From Acidobacteriota bacterium (GTDB lineage: Bacteria; Acidobacteriota; Vicinamibacteria; Vicinamibacterales; SCN-69-37): a DNA stretch of 64,000 nucleotides. A program made the position numbers and the translations under genes. The DNA lies in the NCBI GenBank assembly GCA_016716905.1, contig JADJUS010000022.1, positions 1 to 64,000 on the forward strand, read 5' to 3'. The notes beneath the pieces are model-generated. The model was not told where the DNA came from and made no database searches. It worked only from the letters and a program-made list of their open reading frames with translations. Each line of letters begins with the position of its first letter. Positions within the stretch are counted from its first letter, which is position 1. Below are positions 34,618-42,853 of the stretch, in pieces.

Positions 34618-34684
34618 TGTTGCGTGTGCGCCGGATGGGCGCAGTTTCATACAGCACACCCACTGAGCAATACTGACGGGGCCC

Positions 34685-35329
34685 ATGGAATACCTGATTC
34701 ATCTCGGCTACGTCATCACCCTCTGCGCCCTGCTGGCCCGCGACATTCTGCTACTGCGAACCCTGCTGGTCGTCGCGCAACTCATCGTCGGCACCTACGC
34801 CTTCTCCCGCGGCATCCTGCCGATCGGATTGTGGAACTCGCTCTTTGCGTGCATCAACGTGGTCTGGGTCGTCGTGATCCTCCTTGACCGCCGCCGAATC
34901 CAGCTGCCGGCAGGCCTTCAGCCTATTTATGACCGGCACTTCACCGCGCTCAGCACCCGCGAATTCCTGCGGTGGTGGGCGCTGGGCACACGCGACACGA
35001 TGCGCGACGCACGGCTGGCGTCGAACGGCGTCCAGCCAGAGTCGCTCTACTTCCTCCTCAAGGGTACCGTTCGGGTGCAACGCCGGCAGACGATGGTGAC
35101 GGAGCTTCCGGCCGGGTTTTTTGTGGCGGAGATGAGTCTCTTGACGGGCCACCCGGCCAACGCCGATGTGGACGCCGTTGGAGAGATCGAAGTCATGCGC
35201 TGGCCGGCGCAGGAGTTGCTGGCTCTCCGGGACCGCAGCCCCGGACTGTGGATCAAGATTCAGTCGGTGCTCGGATTCGATCTGGTGGAGAAAATTCTGC
35301 GCGGCGACGAGCGGCTGGCGTCACATTAG
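34685..35329 (+). CDS. Popeye-like membrane protein with a cyclic-nucleotide-binding domain
   Basis: A 214-residue protein. Three short helices occupy residues 1-72 (YLIHLGYVITLCALLARDIL, LLVVAQLIVGTYAFSRG, LFACINVVWVVVILLD). Then comes a cyclic-nucleotide-binding-type beta roll: IYDRHFTALSTREFLRWW, ESLYFLLKGTVRVQRR, FFVAEMSLLTGHPANADVDA as the phosphate-binding cassette, and LWIKIQSVLGFDLVEKI as the terminal helix. This order of three helices plus a CNB domain matches Popeye proteins, known best from animals (cAMP binding at membranes). The bacterial role is unknown. The EF-hand gene is directly divergent. Confidence 0.75.
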   Translation: MEYLIHLGYVITLCALLARDILLLRTLLVVAQLIVGTYAFSRGILPIGLWNSLFACINVVWVVVILLDRRRIQLPAGLQPIYDRHFTALSTREFLRWWALGTRDTMRDARLASNGVQPESLYFLLKGTVRVQRRQTMVTELPAGFFVAEMSLLTGHPANADVDAVGEIEVMRWPAQELLALRDRSPGLWIKIQSVLGFDLVEKILRGDERLASH

Positions 35330-35349
35330 GGGTGTCATCGGTCATGGTG

Positions 35350-35378
35350 TTGACAGTCGACACCAACAGCGCTATTGT
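35350..35378 (+). promoter_or_regulatory. sigma-70 promoter with a PadR-like operator
   Basis: TTGACA (35350-35355) and TATTGT (35373-35378) are 17 bases apart, just upstream of the padR ATG at 35393. A near-palindrome (GTGTTGAC, one base, GTCGACAC; 35347-35363, one mismatch) covers the -35 box and is a natural autorepression site for the PadR protein. Confidence 0.7.
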
Positions 35379-35392
35379 CGGCAGGCGACATC

Positions 35393-35728
35393 ATGACCAA
35401 GACCGCTGCTCCGGACCTATTGCCAGGCACGCTGGATTTGCTGATTCTCAGGACGCTGCAGACCGAGCCTATGCACGGCTGGGCCATCTCGGAACGCATC
35501 GAGCAGATTTCCAGGGACGTCCTCCAAATCAACCAGGGCTCGCTCTACCCTGCGCTCCATCGTCTTGAGCACCAGGACTGGATCGAGGCCGAGTGGAAGA
35601 CCTCGGAGCTGGGGCGACGCGCGAAGTACTACCACCTCACACCCTCGGGCCGCCGCCAGCTTGCGAGAGAAGCCGACGAATGGACGCGCCTCGCAATGGC
35701 GATCGACCGCGTAATGAAGCTCGCCTGA
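35393..35728 (+). CDS. PadR-family transcriptional regulator
   Basis: A 111-residue winged helix-turn-helix protein. LLPGTLDLLILRTLQTEPMH and GWAISERIEQISRDVLQINQ hold the first helices; GSLYPALHRLEHQDWIEAEW is the PadR signature recognition helix and wing; RAKYYHLTPSGRRQLAREAD completes the wing and leads to the dimer helix. The short C-terminus marks the small PadR subtype. It stands four bases before the ADOP permease ATG, the usual acidobacterial pair, and probably represses the operon until an effector binds. The ATG at 35393 is chosen over a TTG in the -10 region. Confidence 0.92.
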   Translation: MTKTAAPDLLPGTLDLLILRTLQTEPMHGWAISERIEQISRDVLQINQGSLYPALHRLEHQDWIEAEWKTSELGRRAKYYHLTPSGRRQLAREADEWTRLAMAIDRVMKLA

Positions 35729-35732
35729 CGCC

Positions 35733-38390
35733 ATGACCCTCAGAGACCTGTACCTGCGCCTTCGCGCCATCGTCCGGCCTCAGCCGGTGGAGCGGGAACT
35801 CGACGAGGAACTGGCGTTCCACATCGATCGCGAGGCCGCCAGACTGGCCGCCGCCGGTGCCGACCCCGCCGAGGCTCAGCGACTCGCGCGCCGGCGGTTT
35901 GGCTCAGTCGCGCTTGTGGCGGACCAGTGCCGCGACGAGCGCCGCACCGCCTTTGTGGATACCACCGTCCGCGACGTCAAATACGCGTTCCGCGAGTTCA
36001 GGCGCGCGCCGCTGACCGCATTCACCATCACCGCCACGATTGCGCTTGGGCTCGGCATCGTCGCGGTCGTCTTCATGTTCTATTCCGCCATGTTCCTCCG
36101 TGCCGACGACGTGCCGGAGCCCGACCGGCTCTTTGAGGTGCGGCGGCCACCTGAGCCTGGCGCGGGAGCCTGGGTGGCCTTCACCCGGCCCGACTACGAG
36201 GCGCTCCGAAGCCAGACCACAGTCTTCACGGACTCGGTCGCCATGCTCAATGGCGTCGCGGCTCGTGTGGATGGCCGGACATTCAACGGCACGCTGGTCA
36301 CCTCCAACTTCTTCGAGACCATTGGCGCCGCCCCATTGCTGGGCCGCACCCTTGGCCGCGGTGACGATGAACAGCCGGGCAGCGAGCCGGTGATCGTGCT
36401 GAGCCATCGCGGCTGGACGCAGTTCTTCGAGCGTGACCCGAACGTTGTAGGCCGTTCCGTGGAACTCAATGGACACCCGTATCAAGTGGTCGGCGTGATG
36501 GCTGCGGGCTTCCGCGGTCTGGGAATCACACCTCCCGACTTCTGGACTCCACTCGGCCGCCTCTCGCACCTTCGTCAGTCGTCGTCCGGCAAGGAAGATT
36601 CGTACGCCATCGACATCGTCGGCCGCCTGAAGCCGGATGTCTCGGTTGAGGCCGCCACAGCGGCGCTCTCCGCCTGGGCGGTGGCCAATCCCGCACTCAA
36701 GGAAGCGGGGGGCCGTCCGAAGTCGATCAGGCTGGTGGCCAGGCGAGGGTCGCTCCCAATCAGCGCGCTCGACGGCCTGCTGGGGTTCGCGCCACTCTTT
36801 CTCGCGTTCGGGCTCATCCTTCTTATCGGTTGTGCCAACGTGGCCAACCTGTTGCTCGCGCGGGGGCTCGCGCGTCAGCGCGAGATCGGTATCCGCCTCT
36901 CACTCGGTGCATCGCGACGGCTCATTATCCGGCAGCTGCTGACCGAGAGCCTGCTGCTCGCGTCGGTGTCGGCCGCGGGCGGCCTGCTCGTGGCAAGGTT
37001 GACGCTCGACGCGGCGGTCCGCGTGGCCACGGCGGTAATGCCGCCGGAGCTCAGCGAGCTCATCAGCCTTGCTGCCCTGGCAGCCGACTGGCGGGTGTTT
37101 GTGTTTCTTGCAGGCGGCGCGGTGTTCGCCACGGTGCTGTTCGGTCTGGCCCCCGCGATTCAATCCACGCGAGTCGAGCTGATCAGGACGATGCGCGGAG
37201 AGATTACGAGGGATGCGCGACCAGGCCGGGCGCGCAACGCGCTGGTCGCGGTTCAGGTGTCGGCGTCTGCGCTGCTGCTGATTGCAGCGGCCGTCTTCCT
37301 GCGCGGCATGATGTCGGCGTCGGCAGCGCAGCCAGGACTTCGGACGCAAGACACCGTTCTTCTCGAGATGACGAATGAACACCGCCGTGCGGGGCTGCTG
37401 CAAGCGGTCGGGAGCGATTCGTCAGTGGCACTCGTGGGGGCCGCGTGGCCGTTCGGCATCGGCGGCACGTTGGCAGAAGCGAATGGAGTGCCGGTCGAGT
37501 TCAAGTTCGCCTCGCCTGAATACTTCGAGGTGTTCGGGCTTACCGTCGTACGCGGACGCCTCTTCACCAAAGCGGAACGTCAGGCATCGGCTGGCGTTGT
37601 GGTCATTTCCGAGACCGTCGCCCGGAGAATCTGGCCCGACCGCGATGCCGTGGGCCAGACGATGACGCTTGACCCATTTGAGCGAAAGGGCGTCGAGCGG
37701 CTCGGCCAGGACGTGGTGACGCCCGAGTTGTCGAGCCGATCCCTCACGGTGGTGGGTGTGGTCCGGGACGCACGGGTCGGCCATGGGATGTTCGAGATGG
37801 TGGATGCCGGCGTCTACGTGCCGATCGACGCGAGCAGTGCCGGTGCCTCGCTGGTGCTGCGCGTCAACGGCGACCCCGACCAGGCGCGTCGCGCCCTGAT
37901 CGAGCGGCTGACACCGGTCGATCCCGCCATGGGACGTATCACGACGGTTCGAACCATGGCTGGATTCGCGGGTAACGTCCTGGCATTGGCTTCATCAGTG
38001 GCCGTCGCCCTCGGCGTGTTGGCCCTGGGTCTGACGGTGTCGGGCCTCTACAGCGTGCTCTCGTATGTCGTGGCACGACGGACGCGCGAAATCGGCGTCC
38101 GTATGGCCCTGGGTGCGACGAAGGGCCGCGTGGCGCGCCTGGTGCTGTCGCAGTCGTTCGGCCCCGTCGGTGTTGGCATTGGTGCGGGAGCCGCTCTTGC
38201 GGCTCTGCTGGCCGCGGCGTTGCTTTCGACCTCCGCGTCTGCCGAGATCAACGGCATGGTTCGCGTGTTCGACCCGCTGGCCTACCTCGGCAGTGCGGCC
38301 GCGATCGTGGTGGCCTGCGCGATTGCCGCGGCGGTCCCCGCCATTCGCGCGGCCAGGATCGACCCCATGACCACGCTCAAGCAGGAATAG
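35733..38390 (+). CDS. ADOP-type ABC transporter permease, full-length form
   Basis: An 885-residue permease with the acidobacterial prefix domain (residues ~1-80: RPQPVERELDEELAFHIDRE, DPAEAQRLARRRFGSV). Two MacB/FtsX modules follow: a helix near 95-120, periplasmic domain one, LILLIGCANVANLLLARGLA and REIGIRLSLGASRRLIIRQL, then domain two with VVVISETVARRIWPDRDAVG, and final helices with RTREIGVRMALGATKGRVAR and RIDPMTTLKQE. The protein lacks an ATPase and none is nearby, so it must use one encoded elsewhere. The substrate is unknown. It is controlled with padR. Confidence 0.93.
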   Translation: MTLRDLYLRLRAIVRPQPVERELDEELAFHIDREAARLAAAGADPAEAQRLARRRFGSVALVADQCRDERRTAFVDTTVRDVKYAFREFRRAPLTAFTITATIALGLGIVAVVFMFYSAMFLRADDVPEPDRLFEVRRPPEPGAGAWVAFTRPDYEALRSQTTVFTDSVAMLNGVAARVDGRTFNGTLVTSNFFETIGAAPLLGRTLGRGDDEQPGSEPVIVLSHRGWTQFFERDPNVVGRSVELNGHPYQVVGVMAAGFRGLGITPPDFWTPLGRLSHLRQSSSGKEDSYAIDIVGRLKPDVSVEAATAALSAWAVANPALKEAGGRPKSIRLVARRGSLPISALDGLLGFAPLFLAFGLILLIGCANVANLLLARGLARQREIGIRLSLGASRRLIIRQLLTESLLLASVSAAGGLLVARLTLDAAVRVATAVMPPELSELISLAALAADWRVFVFLAGGAVFATVLFGLAPAIQSTRVELIRTMRGEITRDARPGRARNALVAVQVSASALLLIAAAVFLRGMMSASAAQPGLRTQDTVLLEMTNEHRRAGLLQAVGSDSSVALVGAAWPFGIGGTLAEANGVPVEFKFASPEYFEVFGLTVVRGRLFTKAERQASAGVVVISETVARRIWPDRDAVGQTMTLDPFERKGVERLGQDVVTPELSSRSLTVVGVVRDARVGHGMFEMVDAGVYVPIDASSAGASLVLRVNGDPDQARRALIERLTPVDPAMGRITTVRTMAGFAGNVLALASSVAVALGVLALGLTVSGLYSVLSYVVARRTREIGVRMALGATKGRVARLVLSQSFGPVGVGIGAGAALAALLAAALLSTSASAEINGMVRVFDPLAYLGSAAAIVVACAIAAAVPAIRAARIDPMTTLKQE

Positions 38391-38440
38391 GGTCGCCCCA
38401 ATCACTGAGATACGCTAAGCCGGACCAGGAGGAGATTCCG

Positions 38441-39184
38441 GTGAATGTCGCGACACTCAAGACCTTGCTTCGCCGGTTCGCCGACTCCGTCCTTCACCAA
38501 CCGGCGACCGCCCTGGCTCTGAGCGCAGAGATCGACCGCCTGAGAGCCAGTCCGCGATTTCAGGACCGGAAGTGTCTCATCCCATTCGGTCGCAAGATCT
38601 ACTCGCAGACCGACGAAGACGGGATCATCCGGGAGATCTTCTCCCGGATCGGCGTCACCAACCGGACCTTCGTCGAATTCGGCGTGGGCGACGGTCTGGA
38701 GAACAACACGCTGGCCCTGCTGTTCGACGGCTGGAAGGGTCTGTGGATCGAAGGGTCGGCTTCTCTGACCAGACGGATCCGGGCGAACCTCCCCTCGGTG
38801 ATTCGCGAGGGACGTTTGAGCGTGACCACCGCGTTGGTCACACGCGACAACATCGACGCGCTGATCGCGGCCGCCGTCCCGAGCGGGGAAATCGATCTGA
38901 TGTCGGTGGACATCGACGGCAACGACTATCACGTGTTTGAGTCCGTCACCTGCGTTCGCCCCCGGGTGATCGTCATGGAGTACAACGCCAGGTTCCCGCC
39001 GCCGCTCGAGTACTGCATGGCCTACGACGCGGCGCACGTCTGGAGAGAGGATGATTGCTTCGGGGCTTCGCTCAAGTTTCTGGAACTCGCTCTCGCCAGG
39101 CGGGGCTATTGCCTGGTGGGCTGCAGCCTCAGTGGCGTCAATGCGTTCTTCGTCCGTCAGGACCTGGCCCAGGGCAATTCCTGA
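38441..39184 (+). CDS. SAM-dependent methyltransferase-like protein (FkbM-related), possible C-terminal frameshift
   Basis: The start is GTG at 38441 after AGGAGGAG. The 247 residues contain IYSQTDEDGIIREIFSRIG, RTFVEFGVGDGLENNTLALL (a glycine-rich SAM-type loop), GWKGLWIEGSASLTRRI, and EIDLMSVDIDGNDYHVFESV, the last being the acidic core of the fold. Immediately before the stop, another frame continues with LTPFTAEQHYEPARYYLGGL and PSGHPASYRTLERS, the expected end of this group, so an indel near 39176 may have shortened the protein. Its role is probably O-methylation within the glycan cluster. Confidence 0.72.
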   Translation: MNVATLKTLLRRFADSVLHQPATALALSAEIDRLRASPRFQDRKCLIPFGRKIYSQTDEDGIIREIFSRIGVTNRTFVEFGVGDGLENNTLALLFDGWKGLWIEGSASLTRRIRANLPSVIREGRLSVTTALVTRDNIDALIAAAVPSGEIDLMSVDIDGNDYHVFESVTCVRPRVIVMEYNARFPPPLEYCMAYDAAHVWREDDCFGASLKFLELALARRGYCLVGCSLSGVNAFFVRQDLAQGNS

Positions 39185-39260
39185 CTCCCTTCACCGCCGA
39201 GCAACACTACGAACCCGCGCGCTACTACCTGGGGGGCCTGCCGTCTGGGCACCCCGCGTC

Positions 39261-40055
39261 CTATCGGACCCTGGAGCGGTCAGCGAGGAACATTCTCGGG
39301 TGATCGAGGGCGGCAACGGTGAACCCGAACGGAGCCAAGTCGCGGATGAGCAACTTCAGCCCATAACCCGAGTGGACTTCGCCGATGATGCGGTTCACCC
39401 GGGTCAGCCAGACCGGCCGATCAGCGAACAGGGTGCGCTCGTACCCCTCGATGTCGATCTTCAGCAGGTCGATTCGATCCCACCGCAGCCGGGCCATGAG
39501 CGTGGGAACGCTCCAGCCGTCCACCGTGATCGTGCGGGAATCGCCTTCGCACCCTGGTGACATCAGTGTGTGGGTCAGGCTCGTCGAGACAACGAGCTGG
39601 CACGGCCCATCTTCGGACGCGGCCGCGCCCGGGATCATCGTCGCCTCCACGCGATTCAGTTCGAGGTTCTTCCGCAACGCCAACACGTTCGCGGGGTGCG
39701 GTTCGACCGCCGCAATGCGGGCGCCGGGGAAGCGGGCGGCGAACAGCAGAGTAGCGAATCCGCAGTTCGCGCCAAGGTCAAGAATCGTGGCGGGCTCCCC
39801 CAACGGCGCATCGTAGTAGCGGTAGACGAAGACCTCCTGGAAGGCGAAGAAGTCGTCGGTGTCCATCCGCATGGAGAGGGTCAGGAACCGCTGCGGCTCA
39901 CGAATGGTGAGCGTCGACTCCTTTTTGCTCGCGGATCTCCAATACCGGTGCCACCGATGCCGCAGCAACAAGGCTGGCGCCTTGAGTTTCTGAGAGAGCG
40001 GCCACGCACTGCGGACGTAGGCCGCCAAGTCTCGCCCGAACGCGTGCAGATCCAA
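39261..40055 (-). CDS. FkbM-family methyltransferase
   Basis: A 264-residue protein. TILDLGANCGFATLLFAARF is motif I of a Rossmann methyltransferase (SAM loop), ARIAAVEPHPANVLALRKNL carries the acidic ribose-binding residue, and DRIDLLKIDIEGYERTLFAD is the FkbM signature with the conserved DIEG. Members methylate hydroxyls on glycans and polyketides (family knowledge). It is alone on the minus strand inside the cluster and converges on the preceding methyltransferase-like gene. Its N-terminal ~60 residues are basic and variable. Confidence 0.9.
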   Translation of the reverse strand: MDLHAFGRDLAAYVRSAWPLSQKLKAPALLLRHRWHRYWRSASKKESTLTIREPQRFLTLSMRMDTDDFFAFQEVFVYRYYDAPLGEPATILDLGANCGFATLLFAARFPGARIAAVEPHPANVLALRKNLELNRVEATMIPGAAASEDGPCQLVVSTSLTHTLMSPGCEGDSRTITVDGWSVPTLMARLRWDRIDLLKIDIEGYERTLFADRPVWLTRVNRIIGEVHSGYGLKLLIRDLAPFGFTVAALDHPRMFLADRSRVR

Positions 40056-40078
40056 GCGTCATACTATACTGCGACGCT

Positions 40079-41242
40079 GTGCCGTGGCTCGTTTCTCCCG
40101 CCGGCGTCGAGGCGTGGACCCGGCTCGTGCCCGCCCTGCGTCGCCGCCTCAACGAGGCGCCGCTGAACGATCTGACTCAGGTGCGGCGTCTGGGAGTGCT
40201 CCGGCCGGATGGCATGGGCGACATCGTGCTGACCACCGGCCTGCTGCATCAACTGCGCATCCAGTTGCCGCAGGCGCGCATCACCCTGATCTGTCAATCG
40301 GAGTGGGCCGAGTGGATGCGCACCTGTCCGTGGGTGGATGACGTGGTGGCTGTCGAGGTGACATCGTCCGGGCGCTTCCGCGCGCCGAGGCGCCTGTGGG
40401 CCCTGCTCAGTTTCGTGAGGCGCATCTGGCCGCTGAGACTTGAAGTGCTGCTGCAACCCGGCACCCTGTTCGAGTACGTCCCCTCGCGCACCCTGGCCTG
40501 GTTCACAGGCGCACCGGTGCGGGTGTGCTGGGAGGACGCCGGCGCGGGCGTGGACACCGGCGCCTTGCTCCACACGCGGACCCTGGATCTTCCAAACGAG
40601 TGGCACGAGACCGAGAAGTGTTTCCGGCTGCTCGATGTCATGGGGCTGAGAACGGACGGGAAGCGGCTTGAGGCCTGGTGGACGAGCGACGATGGCGCTC
40701 GAGCAGACGAGTGGGCGCGGACGGCCCGCAGGGGGCGGAGGCGACTCATCGCGCTGGGCCTTGCCGCAAGCGAGGAGCGCAAACGTTGGCCTGCCAAACG
40801 TTACCTGGAACTCGTGCGCCGTGTGCGAACGAGCCACGATGCCGCATTTCTTGTGCTGGGAGGGCCCGATGTCGGCGCGGCCTGCCGGTGGCTGGCCGCT
40901 CAGGCGCCCGACGATGTCACGTACCTTGGCGACCGCCTCCCCCTTGGGACCGTCTGGGCCGCCATCGCGAAGTGCGACCTGTTCGTGGGAAACGACACCG
41001 GGTTCATGCACATGGCCGCCGCCGCGGGAATCCCCGTGGTCGCGGTGATCGGACTCCCCCCTTCGGCCCCGCCCGGTTCACCGCGTGCGCCATCGAGCAC
41101 CGGTCCGTTGGGAGATCGCGCGACGGCCAGGGTCATCCAGCCTCCTCCCGACACTCCGGCAGACGCGGGGCTCGACGCTGCGCTCGTACCGATCGACCCG
41201 GTTGTCGGGGCGGCGCTGGAGCTGCTGGGAGGCGCCTCGTGA
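40079..41242 (+). CDS. glycosyltransferase family 9 (heptosyltransferase-like)
   Basis: A 387-residue GT-B enzyme. RRLGVLRPDGMGDIVLTTGL is the GT9 N-terminal glycine loop, RLIALGLAASEERKRWPAKR marks the start of the C-terminal Rossmann domain, FLVLGGPDVGA and LGDRLPLGTVWAAIAKCDLF lead to VGNDTGFMHMAAAAGIPVVA, the donor-binding signature. Typical members add heptose to LPS core; here a sugar to a surface glycan is more cautious. The start is GTG at 40079. Its stop overlaps the GTG of the GMC gene (GTGA at 41239-41242). Confidence 0.9.
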   Translation: MPWLVSPAGVEAWTRLVPALRRRLNEAPLNDLTQVRRLGVLRPDGMGDIVLTTGLLHQLRIQLPQARITLICQSEWAEWMRTCPWVDDVVAVEVTSSGRFRAPRRLWALLSFVRRIWPLRLEVLLQPGTLFEYVPSRTLAWFTGAPVRVCWEDAGAGVDTGALLHTRTLDLPNEWHETEKCFRLLDVMGLRTDGKRLEAWWTSDDGARADEWARTARRGRRRLIALGLAASEERKRWPAKRYLELVRRVRTSHDAAFLVLGGPDVGAACRWLAAQAPDDVTYLGDRLPLGTVWAAIAKCDLFVGNDTGFMHMAAAAGIPVVAVIGLPPSAPPGSPRAPSSTGPLGDRATARVIQPPPDTPADAGLDAALVPIDPVVGAALELLGGAS

Positions 41243-42816
41243 TCGTCGACGGACGCGGCATCCCCAACGAGTCCATTCAGCGCGCCGACATCTGTGTGAT
41301 CGGGGCGGGACCTGCCGGGCTCTTTCTGGCGGATCGGCTCGCCCGCCTTGGAGGCTTCACAGTTGCGGTTCTCGAGAGCGGGGATCTGGCGTTTGATGCG
41401 ACTTCTCAGGAGCTCGCGCAGGGCCAGGTCGAGGGCCAGTCTTACTTCCCGTTGCACGAGACGCGCATTCGCTGTTTTGGCGGAGCCTCCTGGTCGTGGG
41501 GCGGCTTCCTGGGGACGCTCGATCCGATCGACTACGAAGTGCGGTCCTGGATCCCCGACTCGGGCTGGCCCCTCTCGGATGGGGATCTGACCAGATACGT
41601 GGACGAGGCGCTCGAGTTGTGCGGATTCCCACGCCGCTCGGCGTCCGCCGCCAACGCCGACACCGACACGAACACCTCGAGCATGGTGACGGCTGTCCCG
41701 CTTCATTGCCGCGGGCCCCTCAGGTTCGGCAGGGAATTCGCCCGCGCCTTTCGGGACTCGGAACGGATCTCCGTCTACCTCCGGTCCACAGTCTGCGAGC
41801 TGATCGCTCACGAGTCAGGGGCTGCGGTGTCCGGCGTCCGGGTGGTCTCGCGCGAAGGAGTGGGGTGGACGCTCTCGGCCCGGGTGTACGTGCTCGCCTC
41901 CGGAGGCATCGAGAATCCCCGCCTCCTGCTCGCGTCGAACCGCGTCCATTCGAAGGGCCTTGGCAACTCGCGCGATCTCGTGGGGCGGTACTTCATGGAG
42001 CATCCCCGGATCACGGATCGCGTGTCTCTGCCCCCGGGGGCTCGCGCTCTTGCCGAGTTGCCGCCGCCGGCCGCCGAGGGGATCGACTTCACCCGACTGG
42101 GCCTCACGGCTGCGGCTCAGCGCCAGGAGAGGCTCTTGAACTCCTGCGCGAACGTGTCGTTCGGGTTCGTGGGCCAGGACGGGCCGCAGTGGGAGTCGGT
42201 GCGGCGCCTGGTCCTCTCGCTGCGCGCTCCCTGGAATGAGAGCCCCTACCTCCAGTTCGCGGGGGGCGGGCCATCGGGCGTTCGCGGTCGCGACCTGATG
42301 ACTGCGCTCGGGCATCCAGTGAAGTCGATGCTGGCGCTTGCCGGCGGCGCCGTACGGCCGCGGGTGCTGCGCCGATATGTGGCGATTGAGAGCGCGTTCG
42401 AGCAACCCCCGACGCCGGGAAATCGAGTGGTCCTCGATGCGCGACGGGACCGCCTCGGCATGCCGCTGCCCCGCCTGCAGTGGACGCTTGGTGAGTCGAT
42501 TCGCCAGACGTACGAGCGGGGCCTTCCGTTGTACCTTCACCATCTCGAACGGTGGATTCCGGGCTTGAGCAGGCAGCCGATCGTGAGGGGCGCGTGGCCA
42601 GGAGAGGTGCTTGGCACCTGGCATCACATGGGGACGACCCGAATGCATCCGGACCCCGCGAAAGGAGTCGTCGACGCGAATTGCCGGGTCCATGACCTCG
42701 CCAACGTCTACGTCGCGGGCAGTTCGGTCTTCCCCACCGGGGGGGCGGCGGCTCCCACACTCACCATCATCGCGTTGGCGCTGAGACTGGCCGAGCACCT
42801 GGCGGCGGCGCCCTAG
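41239..42816 (+). CDS. GMC-family FAD-dependent oxidoreductase
   Basis: A 525-residue flavoprotein. ADICVIGAGPAGLFLADRLA is the FAD-binding Rossmann motif, IRCFGGASWSWGGFLGTLDP is the substrate/FAD contact region, YVLASGGIENPRLLLASNR is the second nucleotide element, and GTWHHMGTTRMHPDPAKG with NVYVAGSSVFPTGGAAAPTL is the C-terminal GMC signature with the catalytic histidine region. Enzymes of this type oxidise sugar alcohols or choline-like substrates; in a glycan cluster, oxidation of a sugar hydroxyl is likely. It is translationally coupled to the GT9 gene. No signal peptide, so cytoplasmic. Confidence 0.9.
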   Translation: MIVDGRGIPNESIQRADICVIGAGPAGLFLADRLARLGGFTVAVLESGDLAFDATSQELAQGQVEGQSYFPLHETRIRCFGGASWSWGGFLGTLDPIDYEVRSWIPDSGWPLSDGDLTRYVDEALELCGFPRRSASAANADTDTNTSSMVTAVPLHCRGPLRFGREFARAFRDSERISVYLRSTVCELIAHESGAAVSGVRVVSREGVGWTLSARVYVLASGGIENPRLLLASNRVHSKGLGNSRDLVGRYFMEHPRITDRVSLPPGARALAELPPPAAEGIDFTRLGLTAAAQRQERLLNSCANVSFGFVGQDGPQWESVRRLVLSLRAPWNESPYLQFAGGGPSGVRGRDLMTALGHPVKSMLALAGGAVRPRVLRRYVAIESAFEQPPTPGNRVVLDARRDRLGMPLPRLQWTLGESIRQTYERGLPLYLHHLERWIPGLSRQPIVRGAWPGEVLGTWHHMGTTRMHPDPAKGVVDANCRVHDLANVYVAGSSVFPTGGAAAPTLTIIALALRLAEHLAAAP

Positions 42817-42853
42817 CGCCACGCGCTGCGGCAGCCGGTACGCTCCCTCGGCT

